Part shown: in pieces, positions 47,828-56,250 of the stretch
Layout: each line of letters opens with the position of its first letter
How positions within the stretch are numbered: position 1 is the first letter of the stretch
Assembly: GCF_000550785.1 (NCBI RefSeq)
Contig: NZ_CP004350.1
Coordinates: forward strand, 2,274,009-2,338,008
From: Corynebacterium casei LMG S-19264
GTDB taxonomy: Bacteria; Actinomycetota; Actinomycetes; Mycobacteriales; Mycobacteriaceae
DNA: 64,000 bases
Direction: 5' to 3'
Made by a program: the position numbers and the translations under genes
Notes under the pieces: generated by a model
What the model was told of the DNA's origin: nothing
Seen by the model: only the letters and a program-made list of their open reading frames with translations
Database searches by the model: none

Positions 47828-48600
47828 GAACCCATTGTCGCATTGACACGGGACAACAGATATTCTTCCACCCTTTCAATGTGTGAACGGGTGTACGATT
47901 TCGATTCCGGATGCAGGTTATTCACGTGCCGGCGATATGCCACAGCACGCAGAAGAAGCTGGTCAATACCGGGGACATGGGCGAAACGGTCGCAGATGCC
48001 GTCATCACATGCACCCGCAATTAGCCCGTCAATGATTACCAGCGCCGCCGAGTAGCCCTTCGGACGCAGTGCAGCAGTTGGAATAACATCCACAATCACC
48101 GGTGCATTCGAGCCCGAGTAGATGGTGGTGGCCAGCAAATCCGCATGGCCAATAACCGTGGCAAGGTTCTTCGGCAGGTCCTGATAGCCCTCACCCGTTT
48201 CTTCCCAGGCGAGCATTTCCGCGCGCGAGAAAACATCATCACGCTGCGGAGCCGAATCACCCCGGGTGCCCATTTCTTCATCCCAGCGAAGAGCCAACGC
48301 CGCAGTCTCATCAACACGCTTGCTCAACGAGCCCGCGACATGGCGATTCGCTTTCCAGCCGCCGACCACAAAACGGCCATCCGTCGAGCGCATCGGGCGC
48401 ACAACGCGTGCGCCCGGGATGTCTAACTTCAAACGCAGCTTCGCTGACCACGGTGCCATATCGGTTGCGCGAGCGAAAACCACATCGTCCACGCGCCACC
48501 CATAATCCCAGGCCGAAGACATCTTTTCCGGCTGGGTCATGCTGGCATTAAACGCGCTTAAAACCTGTTCGGACGGCTGTGGTGAAGCAATCTGTGGCAT
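47824..48600 (-). CDS. TIGR02569 family protein
   Basis: This 258-residue actinobacterial protein (Rv3205c-like) is of unknown biochemical function. It resembles a small kinase-like fold: VIGHADLLATTI and a later VIIDGLIAGACDDGICDRF recall the catalytic and metal loops of aminoglycoside-phosphotransferase-like proteins, but I cannot prove activity. GGAGAG before the ATG sets the start. It shares 4 nt with adnA, so the helicase-nuclease genes are probably translated from the same mRNA. Confidence 0.85.
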   Translation of the reverse strand: MPQIASPQPSEQVLSAFNASMTQPEKMSSAWDYGWRVDDVVFARATDMAPWSAKLRLKLDIPGARVVRPMRSTDGRFVVGGWKANRHVAGSLSKRVDETAALALRWDEEMGTRGDSAPQRDDVFSRAEMLAWEETGEGYQDLPKNLATVIGHADLLATTIYSGSNAPVIVDVIPTAALRPKGYSAALVIIDGLIAGACDDGICDRFAHVPGIDQLLLRAVAYRRHVNNLHPESKSYTRSHIERVEEYLLSRVNATMGS

Positions 48601-48612
48601 GGACTCTCCTGC

Positions 48613-49563
48613 CTAGTTAGCTTGTGGGTAAGGCCAAGGGTTCGGGTTACACGTGACATCCTCATCCGGGTAAACCTCTTCCGGGGACATCTCATGCAAC
48701 TGAGCATTGTTCAGCGACAAGGTCTGCTGCATCATCACTGGTGCGAGCTGGTCGTCACCGCCGCATGCTTGGTGGTCGGCATAACCAATGGCATGGCCAA
48801 ACTCATGGTTGATCAAATACTGGCGGTAATTGCCCAAATCGCCTTCAAAAGGAACGGCACCGCGTACCCACCGTGCTTCATTGAGCAACACCGTGGATTC
48901 ACCAGTAATGCGGGTATGGCAGGAAGTTTCCATCGCCAACTCTGCACCGCAGAGTTCGGCCGCTGTTGACAGTGAGGTCAACTGAATACGCGTATCCGGG
49001 TTGGAATCTGCTGGTACGTGCACAAACTTAAAGCGGTCATCTTCAGTCCACCCGCGTGGGTCCGCCAGTGTTGCGTCCACCATCGTGGCAAACGCCGTGT
49101 CCCCACCATAAGGAATGGTGTTGATACCGTTTTCTACTTCAATGGAGTAGCGAATGATGATTTCGTTGCCCTCGCCCACGTCCTGGCCTGGGGTGCCAAC
49201 CGGACGGAATGTGCCATTGCCGCCTTCAGAATAAGCGCCGCCAGCTGGAAGATTATCTGTCACCGCAGCCATCGCCGCGCTGACTTCTGCTGGGTCAGGG
49301 CCTGTTGCCTCGGGGTCTTCTTCTCCCGTGGTGGCCTGTTGTGACGTGGTCACTGGAACATCGGAAAGCTCTGGCTCTGAACCATCAACTGGTTTAGCAA
49401 TCAGAATGTCTACCAAAACCCACACTGTGATCACCGCCAGAATTGGGATGGCGACAACCCGCCACCATCCAAATTCCTCGGCGAAGCGCACAATATGGCG
49501 CACAATAGGGTTAGATTCTAGACGCTCGGGCGCGTGGTCAGAGTTCTGCCTAGAAGAATCCAT
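48613..49563 (-). CDS. DUF3152 membrane-anchored metalloprotease-like protein
   Basis: This 316-residue protein has one N-terminal membrane helix (about 37-55), a disordered linker and an extracytoplasmic DUF3152 domain. The motif INHEFGHAIGYADHQACGG gives a zincin HExxHxxGxxxH site, so metal-dependent peptidase activity is plausible. Two Cys pairs (CGAELAMETSC, and later ones) fit an oxidised location. TAATCT seven nt before ATG 49563 and no ribosome-binding site suggest a leaderless start. It is Rv3207c-like. The stop lies 12 bp before the TIGR02569 gene. Confidence 0.87.
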   Translation of the reverse strand: MDSSRQNSDHAPERLESNPIVRHIVRFAEEFGWWRVVAIPILAVITVWVLVDILIAKPVDGSEPELSDVPVTTSQQATTGEEDPEATGPDPAEVSAAMAAVTDNLPAGGAYSEGGNGTFRPVGTPGQDVGEGNEIIIRYSIEVENGINTIPYGGDTAFATMVDATLADPRGWTEDDRFKFVHVPADSNPDTRIQLTSLSTAAELCGAELAMETSCHTRITGESTVLLNEARWVRGAVPFEGDLGNYRQYLINHEFGHAIGYADHQACGGDDQLAPVMMQQTLSLNNAQLHEMSPEEVYPDEDVTCNPNPWPYPQAN

Positions 49564-49584
49564 GTGCCTTAGATTACCGGGATT

Positions 49585-49809
49585 TTATACTCCGGCGAAA
49601 CCAACCTGGTGCTGGCTGGAACTACCCAGTTCAACGTATACGACACGCTCGGTGCGAACGATGAACTTCTTGCCCTTTTCATCCTCCAACTCCACGTTGG
49701 TGTTATTAGCCAGTGCATCATTGACGCGCTGCAGGTGCTCATCCTGATCACCAGCTACCCGAATGACAAGCTCACGAGGGGTATCTGCAAAACCAAACTT
49801 AATATCCAC
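49585..49809 (-). CDS. DUF3107 small protein
   Basis: This 74-residue actinobacterial protein is of the DUF3107 family (Rv3208A-like). It is predicted as a beta-rich soluble fold, DIKFGFADTPRELVI to VVYVELGS. The function is unknown. TAGGAGAA 8 nt before GTG 49809 sets the start; frame remains open for eight more codons upstream without a better site. It is the first gene of the minus-strand run leading to adnAB. Confidence 0.85.
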   Translation of the reverse strand: MDIKFGFADTPRELVIRVAGDQDEHLQRVNDALANNTNVELEDEKGKKFIVRTERVVYVELGSSSQHQVGFAGV

Positions 49810-49873
49810 GAAATATTCTCCTAACTTTTTCACTTACTAGCCCCACTATAACCCCGACAGTTAGTATCTAGGT

Positions 49874-51145
49874 GTGTCAATTAACAATACGTCTTCACCG
49901 ACCTTCGCCGCCATGGGTGTTGCAGCAGAGATCTGCGATGCACTTGCAGCCCGGGACATCAACCATACTTTTGCCATCCAAGAACTCACGTTGCCGATTG
50001 CGCTAAACGGCACCGATCTCATCGGCCAAGCGCGCACCGGCATGGGCAAAACCTACGGCTTTGGCGTCCCATTATTGGACCGCGTTTTTGACGCTGCCGA
50101 CGTCCCTGAGCTGGACGGAACCCCGCGCGCGCTGGTCGTTGTCCCCACCCGCGAACTAGCGGTGCAGGTGGCTAGTGATCTGTCGATTGCAGCTGCTCAA
50201 ATCCCGGTCCGGATAACCACCATTTTGGGCGGGCGGGATTTCGATGCGCAGAAGCAAGCTTTGCGCAGTGGTGTGGACGTTGTTGTGGGTACTCCAGGCC
50301 GACTACTTGATCTCTATCAGCGCAAAGATTTGCGTCTGGATAAGGTCTCCGTGTTGGTCTTGGATGAAGCCGATGAAATGTTGGATCTGGGTTTCTTGCC
50401 CGATATTGAAAAGATTCTGGCGGCACTCGAGGACAGCCCGCATCAGACCATGCTGTTTTCGGCCACCATGCCGGGTGCGATTGTGCGCTTGGCGCGCTCC
50501 TTTATGAAACAGCCCGTGCATATTCGCGCTGATGCTGAGTCTTCGGCGCACACGCACGCGTCCACCCGCCAGGTTGTTTTCCAGGCGCACCGCATGGACA
50601 AGCTGCCGGTGCTCTCCCGCATCCTGCAGATTCCCGAACGCGAGCGCACCATTGTGTTTACTCGCACTAAGCGCACCGCGGCGCAGGTTGCGCAAGAATT
50701 AGCTGACCTTGGTTTCACCGTTGGCGCAGTCCATGGCGATTTGCACCAGCAGGCCCGTGAACGCGCCTTAAGTGGTTTCCGCGACGGCAAAGTGCCAATT
50801 TTGGTGGCCACCGATGTTGCAGCGCGCGGCATTGACATTGATGATGTCACCCACGTGATCAACTACCAAGTCCCCGATGATGCGATGACCTATGTGCACC
50901 GCATTGGCCGCACCGGCCGTGCCGGCAACTCCGGCACCGCAATCACGCTGGTGGGCTACGATGAGCTTGTGAAATGGCAAGGTATTAACTCCGAGCTGGG
51001 CCTTGAGCAGCCTGAGCCACCGCAGTGGTTTAGCACGTCCCCGGAGTTCCTCGAAGCACTCGATATTCCAGCGGATGCCAAAGACTCAGTCGGGCCGGCA
51101 CGCAAGGTTGCCGGTGATGGCGGTGGTGGTGGTCGCCGCCGATGA
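49874..51145 (+). CDS. DEAD-box RNA helicase
   Basis: This 423-residue ATP-dependent RNA helicase is RhlE-like (Rv3211-like). Motifs in order: Q-motif region (FAIQELTLPIAL), ARTGMGKTYGFG (motif I), PTRELAVQV (Ia), VLDEADEML (II), SATMP (III), IVFTRTKRTA (IV), ATDVAARGIDI (V) and YVHRIGRTGRAG (VI). It ends in a short Gly/Arg tail. TAGTAT exactly six nt before GTG 49874 points to a leaderless mRNA. It overlaps the next gene by 4 nt. Confidence 0.93.
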   Translation: MSINNTSSPTFAAMGVAAEICDALAARDINHTFAIQELTLPIALNGTDLIGQARTGMGKTYGFGVPLLDRVFDAADVPELDGTPRALVVVPTRELAVQVASDLSIAAAQIPVRITTILGGRDFDAQKQALRSGVDVVVGTPGRLLDLYQRKDLRLDKVSVLVLDEADEMLDLGFLPDIEKILAALEDSPHQTMLFSATMPGAIVRLARSFMKQPVHIRADAESSAHTHASTRQVVFQAHRMDKLPVLSRILQIPERERTIVFTRTKRTAAQVAQELADLGFTVGAVHGDLHQQARERALSGFRDGKVPILVATDVAARGIDIDDVTHVINYQVPDDAMTYVHRIGRTGRAGNSGTAITLVGYDELVKWQGINSELGLEQPEPPQWFSTSPEFLEALDIPADAKDSVGPARKVAGDGGGGGRRR

Positions 51146-52380
51146 ACGTTCCAGTTTTACGCCGCACCAAAGCTGACTGGCTTGCGGTGGGTGCCATCAC
51201 GGCTATCGCCGCTGTTGCACTCGGATTCAGCGTTGCAACGTCAGATATTTCGCACGCCTCTCTGCAGCGGGAAAACACCCCTGGTGCTGAGCATCAGGCA
51301 AGCTATCTGGAAGCAGCGCCGGAAGCCTTAACCGAAGCATTCCGATTGCCTAATGAGTCCGTCGCGGGGCAGTTTCGTCCCATCGCCAGCCGGGGCTTGG
51401 TCATGAGCAATGATGACCACACGGTCACTGCCACCAACCCGGATGGTTCCACCGCGTGGACCTACACCCGTGACAATGTTGAGATTTGTTCCATGGGCAC
51501 TGCCTGGGACCGCGTGGTTGTCACTTATCGCAATGGCCGTGGTTGCGGCGATGTGGTGTCTATTGATGCCGCCACGGGCATGTATGCCGATACCCGCAGC
51601 GCGAATAACTCAGATACTGTCCACGCGATTTACTCCAATGACCGCATTGGCACCGTCAGCTCCGACCGGGTTGATTTGTGGCGCTCTGATTTAGTGCGCA
51701 CCGTCGAATACGGTGATGTTGAGGCCAAACAAGAACCTGACTTGCAGCCCAATGAGTCCTGCACTATTAACTCTGCGTTGACGCGTACGGAATTGCTCGT
51801 GGTTTCTGAAACCTGCCCGTCGGCACAGGGAACGAATTTCTTACGCTTCCAAAACACCACCCCGGAAGATTCGCGTGAGCCTGAAATCTCCCAGGATGTA
51901 TCCGTCACCGGTGATGGAATTCGTTTGGTTGCAGTCGGCCAATCCGCTGCCGCTGTGTACGTGCCGGGTGAGACGCCAGCCGTCATTTCCTATGACGACA
52001 ACGGCAATGAGACCTCCCGCACGGATGTTGCGCCTTCGCAGGCAATCAATGACTCCGCTTCCCCCTTCGCGCCGGCCACTGCCGATTTGCCGCACCACAT
52101 GACGTGGTTTGATGGCGAAAGGCTCTACCTGTTCACTCCCACCGCTCTGCGCGTAGACCACGTGTTGGAACAAGCTATCGGCACCGGCGTTTCAGCAGGC
52201 GACCGCGCGCTGATTCCTACCCGCGAGGGCATTGACGTGGTCAACTGGACCACGGGTGAAACCGAGCGCACCATCCCCGTGGACCGGGGCGGGTACAATG
52301 GTGAGGTGTACTTGGGTGTCGCCGATGGCAACATCGTCGAGTCGCGCGACGGCGAATTGGTGGCTTTAACTAGTAGTTAA
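51142..52380 (+). CDS. Rv3212-like membrane-anchored beta-propeller protein
   Basis: This 412-residue protein has one N-terminal membrane helix (about 13-33) and an extracytoplasmic PQQ/WD-like repeat domain (repeats such as VTATNPDGSTAWTYTRDN and SIDAATGMY). Paired Cys (ICSMG, GCGD, ESCTI, ETCPS) suit disulfides. The function is unknown; the partner gene order with the DEAD-box helicase matches other actinobacteria. The ATG overlaps the helicase stop (ATGA). Confidence 0.82.
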   Translation: MNVPVLRRTKADWLAVGAITAIAAVALGFSVATSDISHASLQRENTPGAEHQASYLEAAPEALTEAFRLPNESVAGQFRPIASRGLVMSNDDHTVTATNPDGSTAWTYTRDNVEICSMGTAWDRVVVTYRNGRGCGDVVSIDAATGMYADTRSANNSDTVHAIYSNDRIGTVSSDRVDLWRSDLVRTVEYGDVEAKQEPDLQPNESCTINSALTRTELLVVSETCPSAQGTNFLRFQNTTPEDSREPEISQDVSVTGDGIRLVAVGQSAAAVYVPGETPAVISYDDNGNETSRTDVAPSQAINDSASPFAPATADLPHHMTWFDGERLYLFTPTALRVDHVLEQAIGTGVSAGDRALIPTREGIDVVNWTTGETERTIPVDRGGYNGEVYLGVADGNIVESRDGELVALTSS

Positions 52381-52825
52381 GCGCGAACCATTCGTTGGAG
52401 GTCTTGACCATAAAGATGAGGAACAAGGTCAACAAGGTTGAGATGAGGGTGACAATGCCCAACAGCACGGATCCGCCGGTCATCATTTGAAACGAGCTGG
52501 CGGCCAAAATGAACTGCACCAGCACGATCGCGCCGCGCCCCCACCGCCAGCCGCGAATCATCGCCCAGGATGAGGCGATCACAAAACCAAAGATGATGAA
52601 GATAAAGATCGCGGTACCAGTACCGACGTGGGACGCGGTGCTTGTCGATGTCACCATCGATTCATTTTCTGCCCCCGACAAGTCACGCACCAGCAATAAG
52701 ACTCCGAATACGATGGCCGCAATGGATTGCAGCGTCGCCAGAAGTGCAGCGTAAATAACTGATGGTGGCGGTTTTGGACCCGATTTCACTTGTTTCTCAT
52801 TCTTTTGGCTCACGCGGGACATCAT
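52370..52825 (-). CDS. Small four-helix membrane protein
   Basis: This is a hydrophobic protein of about 151 residues with four predicted membrane helices (starting about residues 20, 60, 95 and 120), and charged, short termini. I do not recognise the family. The reading frame stays open for 72 codons upstream, but that part has no membrane or domain character. ATG 52825 (or 52822) just before the charged N-terminus is therefore preferred, despite a weak start signal. It converges with the Rv3212-like gene and overlaps its end by 11 bp. Confidence 0.65.
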   Translation of the reverse strand: MMSRVSQKNEKQVKSGPKPPPSVIYAALLATLQSIAAIVFGVLLLVRDLSGAENESMVTSTSTASHVGTGTAIFIFIIFGFVIASSWAMIRGWRWGRGAIVLVQFILAASSFQMMTGGSVLLGIVTLISTLLTLFLIFMVKTSNEWFALNY

Positions 52826-53285
52826 ACTTTGGAATGTTCGGCCATGGTTAACCGCCGCCCACCCCTTCCCCACATGCGATTTGACGTAGTAAGTTCGACC
52901 ACACTCAAGCACCTCAACAAAAAGGTGCAGGTTATCAATGGTTTGGCCAAACTTAGCCAACCCTAACCTGCTTAAAATTCTTAAGTCACCAGCGGCAATC
53001 GGGGTTAGCTTGGTCACAATTTGACGTTTACCTCTAGCCAACTGTAGGGAAACATGCGATTATTTCCAAGTAGCAAAAACAACGAGCTGTTTAATCAGTT
53101 CTTAACTTCAGGAAAGCTTGAAGTTAACGCCAGGCAAACCACACGGCGCAGCGACGCGAACGGGCCAAGAGCCTGATTCCCACTGACTCGCCACAGCCTG
53201 GCACAACCCACGAACACCCTCATGCGTTGCATCTATGCAACGTTTGAAAACGCTGTCTTTCATTATCTAGTTAGGAGAATAAATC
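52826..53285. other. Intergenic region upstream of whiB1
   Basis: About 460 bp lie between the divergent membrane protein and whiB genes. It contains a perfect 18-bp palindrome near the whiB end. At 52957-52975 there is a weak DtxR-like half site (12 of 19 matches). I find no small gene here that I can support. Confidence 0.5.
53225..53242. promoter_or_regulatory. Perfect palindrome upstream of whiB1
   Basis: CGTTGCAT-CT-ATGCAACG is an exact 8+2+8 palindrome ending 43 bp before the WhiB ATG. A possible -10 (TATCTA, 53264-53269) would place the palindrome at or just above the -35 region, a typical operator position. I cannot name the protein that binds it. Confidence 0.55.
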
Positions 53286-53546
53286 ATGGATTGGCGCCAC
53301 GAAGCAGTATGCCGAGATGAAGACCCAGAGCTGTTCTTCCCAGTAGGAAACTCTGGCCCTGCACTCACCCAGATCGCAAAAGCAAAGCTTGTCTGCAACC
53401 GTTGCCCTGTTGCAACTCAGTGCCTGAAGTGGGCTCTGGAATCCGGCCAGGATGCTGGCGTATGGGGCGGGCTCTCTGAAGAAGAGCGTCGCGCACTCAA
53501 GCGTCGCCGCAACCGCGGTCGCGGTCGCACCCGTATCTCTGCTTAA
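53286..53546 (+). CDS. whiB1: WhiB1-like iron-sulfur transcription factor
   Basis: This 86-residue Wbl protein binds a [4Fe-4S] cluster through Cys9, Cys37, Cys40 and Cys46 and interacts with the main sigma factor. GVWGG (58-62) is the Wbl turn, and the basic tail (KRRRNRGRGR) contacts DNA. Sequence and position (next to bL37) match the essential WhiB1 (Rv3219-like). AGGAG 8 nt before the ATG sets the start. Confidence 0.93.
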   Translation: MDWRHEAVCRDEDPELFFPVGNSGPALTQIAKAKLVCNRCPVATQCLKWALESGQDAGVWGGLSEEERRALKRRRNRGRGRTRISA

Positions 53547-53632
53547 GAGATACCCACCCCGATTTATGTTCTGGCGTTCTTTGCCGCTAAAGTAAGCAGA
53601 AGTTCATTTACCTTCAATAAAAGGAGTATGCG

Positions 53633-53707
53633 ATGAGCAAGCGTGGTCGTAAGCGTAAGGATCGCCGCAAGAAGTCCGCTAACCGCGGCAAGCGTCCTAA
53701 CTCATAA
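53633..53707 (+). CDS. Ribosomal protein bL37 (24 aa)
   Basis: This is a 24-residue, highly basic protein with 11 Arg/Lys that begins MSKRGRKRKDRRKKSANRGK. It matches the actinobacterial large-subunit protein bL37 seen in mycobacterial ribosome structures, which end similarly in KRPN and one small residue. AAGGAG lies 6 nt before the ATG, and a terminator follows the stop by 8 bp. It is easily missed by gene finders because of its length. It lies 86 bp after whiB1 on the same strand. Confidence 0.88.
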   Translation: MSKRGRKRKDRRKKSANRGKRPNS

Positions 53708-53715
53708 GACAAGCA

Positions 53716-53757
53716 CCGAACACCCCGTCACCTTTCACAAGGCGACGGGGTGTTCGG
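53716..53757 (+). terminator. Terminator after bL37
   Basis: A 14-bp stem CCGAACACCCCGTC with its complement (53716-53729 and 53744-53757), plus a further CCTT/AAGG pair inside, lies directly after the bL37 gene. The T-tract is short (CATTCT). Confidence 0.8.
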
Positions 53758-53848
53758 CATTCTGTGGACAGACTAACGTCTTGGTTGATAAATACCGGGT
53801 TAAGTAAAGAAAAGTGTGTCTGTCGGTGTGTTGCCGGCGGACATTGTG

Positions 53849-55033
53849 TTATCTACCTAGCCATCCTTTCTGTATTCCCATAGAGTGCTGGTAGGTGGTA
53901 TCGATTGCGGTGTCGTATCCGCTTGGGCCACCGATTTCTGGTGGTGTGGGTGATTCCGCTTCGAGTAAGGCGTTGACTTTGGCGAGTGCGTCTTTACCCC
54001 AGCGTTGCTGCCTGGCGGTCTTTACGGGCTCGGCAGGCAGCTGCGTTTTTGATGCGAGCCACCAATCGATGGCGGTGCGTTGGTGTTCTTTGCTCATTCC
54101 GCGGTGGTTTCTGGCGAGGAGTTTGAGCGGTGAGTTGATGCCACCTTCAAGGCTGTTGGTGGTGGATTTTGGTGTTCCAATGAATCCTTCGGGTGGTTCT
54201 ATCCAGGTAAATAGCCATTTTTTGCTGTTGAGGTTGTTTAGCGAATTCATGGCTGTGCGGTCTCGTTTGTGTGTCCAGTCCCAGGTTTTCCCGCTGGGGT
54301 GTTGACCGCGTTTATAAAAGGTTTTCTTAGCGAGTGTGGGTTTGTAAAACTCGTGGGTGGCCAGCAGGTTTGTAGTCCATTGGTAGGCGTCGTCGGGGGT
54401 TTCTACTTTGGTCAGCGACAGGGCTAGTGCGTAGATGGCTTTGCCTGCTTCTGTGCGTGGCCTGGAGGTGGTTTGGCGTCTGATATGGCGTTGAACGTGG
54501 ACGGTGCAGCGTTGAATGTGGCTGGTGGGCCAGCATTTTTTGATTGCTGATAAGGCTCCGGTCCCGCCGTCGAGGGTGATGATCAGTGGGGGCTGTAGTT
54601 GGGAGATGAGTTTGATGTAGTTGGTGGTGGATTCTTTATCGCACCACAGCCATGCGACGACGTGGTCGAGGCTTGCGGCGATGAGCAGGCACTGTTTGTT
54701 GAGGTAGGTGCCGTCGATAAATAGCTGGTCATAGACCCTATTGTGGTCGATTTCTACGTTAGGTTGTATCAGCCAGCACCATTTCATGCGTGCGTGCAGG
54801 GTTTGGCGGGTGGTGTTGTGTTCTTGTGCGAGGCTGTTGAGGGAACGACCCGTGGTGATCCAGGTGTAGAACAGTCGGAAGGTTGCGGCGTCTTTGCTGG
54901 CTTGTTGGCTGTTTCTTACTGAGGATCCGCGGCAGCCTTGTGTGCATCGCCAGCGTTGGGTGCCGGCTTGTGTGTATCCGTTTTTCTTCATTAGCCCTGT
55001 ACAGATGGGGCATCTTGGTCTGTTTGTACTCAC
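53849..55033 (-). CDS. IS1249-family transposase, copy 2
   Basis: This 394-residue transposase is identical in translation to that of copy 1: zinc-ribbon N-terminus, helix-turn-helix region, then the acidic residues in FIDGTYL, ITLDGGTG and TNSLEGG. GTG 55033 is the equivalent start. Because the two copies are the same, either can supply transposase for both. Confidence 0.88.
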   Translation of the reverse strand: MSTNRPRCPICTGLMKKNGYTQAGTQRWRCTQGCRGSSVRNSQQASKDAATFRLFYTWITTGRSLNSLAQEHNTTRQTLHARMKWCWLIQPNVEIDHNRVYDQLFIDGTYLNKQCLLIAASLDHVVAWLWCDKESTTNYIKLISQLQPPLIITLDGGTGALSAIKKCWPTSHIQRCTVHVQRHIRRQTTSRPRTEAGKAIYALALSLTKVETPDDAYQWTTNLLATHEFYKPTLAKKTFYKRGQHPSGKTWDWTHKRDRTAMNSLNNLNSKKWLFTWIEPPEGFIGTPKSTTNSLEGGINSPLKLLARNHRGMSKEHQRTAIDWWLASKTQLPAEPVKTARQQRWGKDALAKVNALLEAESPTPPEIGGPSGYDTAIDTTYQHSMGIQKGWLGR

Positions 55034-55096
55034 CGGAAAATCAAACCAGAACCGGTTAGCACACTTTTCACGGGATCTCGGTATTGAACGCAAAAG

Positions 55097-55131
55097 GCCG
55101 GTTAATAGCTCTTGGAGACCTATTAACCGGC
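55097..55131 (-). terminator. Hairpin inside IS end, copy 2
   Basis: This is the same 12-bp stem as at 4915-4949, here on the minus strand between the element's end and the transposase start. Confidence 0.6.
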
Positions 55132-55357
55132 TAAAAACAGTTGTTGAGCTGGCAGAAGTAAGCTAATTCAGACACACTTTTCTTTACTTAGCCCTAAATA
55201 CCCATGGCTTGGGTTCAAGGCCTTAGAAGGGCGCGCAAGGCTGTTTTTGGGCCGTGCTTTTAAACACCGCGCACGCGTACTCGCGTTTTCGCGCCTGCAC
55301 CGGCCACACTGGAAGCACTCCCCCGTTGGGTACTTCCATGTCACACTCGGCGTGGGC

Positions 55358-55630
55358 TTAGCCCTGCCAGTGTACTTCGGTTTGCGACACGTGAATCTGA
55401 TAACTGATTCGCGCGCGCAGCGTCTCTGGCGCGTGCGTGGATTCATCGCACCCTTTTACCATCTGGCGGACTTCTTCTTCGCAGTCCAAGCGCGTGGAAC
55501 AACATGTGCATTCTGAGATACGTGCACGGATTTCTTCCGCGCGCTGCTCAGAGGTGCAATTGTCTAAGAGTTCGCAGCATAGCGCCTCTATTTCTTCGGA
55601 GCTACACCGCGAGTGATCATCATGCGACAT
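55358..55630 (-). CDS. rshA: RshA-like redox anti-sigma factor
   Basis: This 90-residue zinc-binding anti-sigma factor should hold SigH inactive until disulfide stress oxidises it. Aligned to Streptomyces RsrA from memory, Cys9 corresponds to Cys11, and Cys41 and Cys44 to the ZAS pair. The ZAS His (position 37) is Arg here, so zinc binding must use another ligand. The protein is unusually Cys-rich (nine: 9, 18, 19, 25, 41, 43, 44, 50, 61). Its ATG overlaps the sigH stop by one base (TAATG). The IS element lies past its 3' end. Confidence 0.87.
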   Translation of the reverse strand: MSHDDHSRCSSEEIEALCCELLDNCTSEQRAEEIRARISECTCCSTRLDCEEEVRQMVKGCDESTHAPETLRARISYQIHVSQTEVHWQG

Positions 55631-56232
55631 TAGTTGTCCTCCATATCCGGGTGTCCTAATCCAATTCCTTGATCACGAGCTACATCCTTCAACGCCTTTC
55701 GCAGTAATTTTCTTCCCCTATGAAGCCGACTCATCACGGTTCCCAAGGGAGTATCCATAATTTCTGCGATTTCCTTGTACGCCAAACCGGCCACATCGGC
55801 ATAGTAGACAACCATCCGGTAGTCCTCCGGGAGGTCATTCATGGCCTCGGAAATGGTCGAATCCGGCATTGCTTTCAACGCCGCAACCTCGGCAGATTCC
55901 AAACCAGTCGAATCATGCCCGGAGGTTGTGTACAGCTGAAAGTCTGTCAACTCATCCGCGGATGACTCCGTCGGGCGGCGTTTCGCTTTCCGGTAGGAGT
56001 TGATATAGGTATTGGTCATGATTCGGTACAGCCAGGCTTTTAGGTTCGTACCTTGCTTATAAGAATCGAAGGCATTGAACGCTTTGAGGTACGTCTCCTG
56101 AACCAGATCTTCAGCATCTTGTGGGTTCCTGGTCATACGCAGGGCGCCACCATAGAGCTGATCAAGCAATGGAAGGGCTTGTTCCTCAAAAGAATCAGCC
56201 ACTGGCGTCCTCCTCGTAGTATTGGCGGCCAT
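55630..56232 (-). CDS. sigH: ECF sigma factor SigH (disulfide and heat stress)
   Basis: This 200-residue RNA polymerase sigma factor has region 2 ([51 protein letters not shown]) and region 4 ([43 protein letters not shown]). It is co-transcribed with its anti-sigma gene. TAGAAT lies exactly seven nt before ATG 56232, pointing to a leaderless mRNA; GTG 56202 with AGGAGG upstream is an alternative or second start. It shares its promoter zone with the divergent YbaK gene. Confidence 0.9.
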   Translation of the reverse strand: MAANTTRRTPVADSFEEQALPLLDQLYGGALRMTRNPQDAEDLVQETYLKAFNAFDSYKQGTNLKAWLYRIMTNTYINSYRKAKRRPTESSADELTDFQLYTTSGHDSTGLESAEVAALKAMPDSTISEAMNDLPEDYRMVVYYADVAGLAYKEIAEIMDTPLGTVMSRLHRGRKLLRKALKDVARDQGIGLGHPDMEDN

Positions 56233-56238
56233 TTTTAC

Positions 56239-56245
56239 TATTCTA
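56239..56245. promoter_or_regulatory. Overlapping divergent -10 boxes, sigH and YbaK
   Basis: On the plus strand TATTCT (56239-56244) lies six nt before the YbaK ATG; on the minus strand TAGAAT (56245-56240) lies seven nt before the sigH ATG. The start codons are 18 bp apart. Both transcripts would be leaderless and could not be initiated at the same time. Confidence 0.6.
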
Positions 56246-56250
56246 GTCAC

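Larger units (their letters stand above)
53797..55194 (-). mobile_element. IS1249-type insertion sequence (IS256 group), copy 2
   Basis: This is a second complete 1398-bp copy, inverted relative to the copy at 4852-6249. The same 26-bp ends are flanked by an exact 8-bp duplication TAAATACC (53789-53796 and 55195-55202), which defines the ends unambiguously. It sits between the bL37 terminator and the 3' end of rshA, so it interrupts no gene. The two transposase translations are identical. Confidence 0.95.

Noticed and set aside
52957..52975. A second DtxR-like sequence
   Set aside because: Only 12 of 19 positions match, all in one half, and no iron gene is next to it.
55168..55516. Short frames between the IS element and rshA
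   Set aside because: One runs across the IS end and both lack ribosome-binding sites; the composition is not protein-like.
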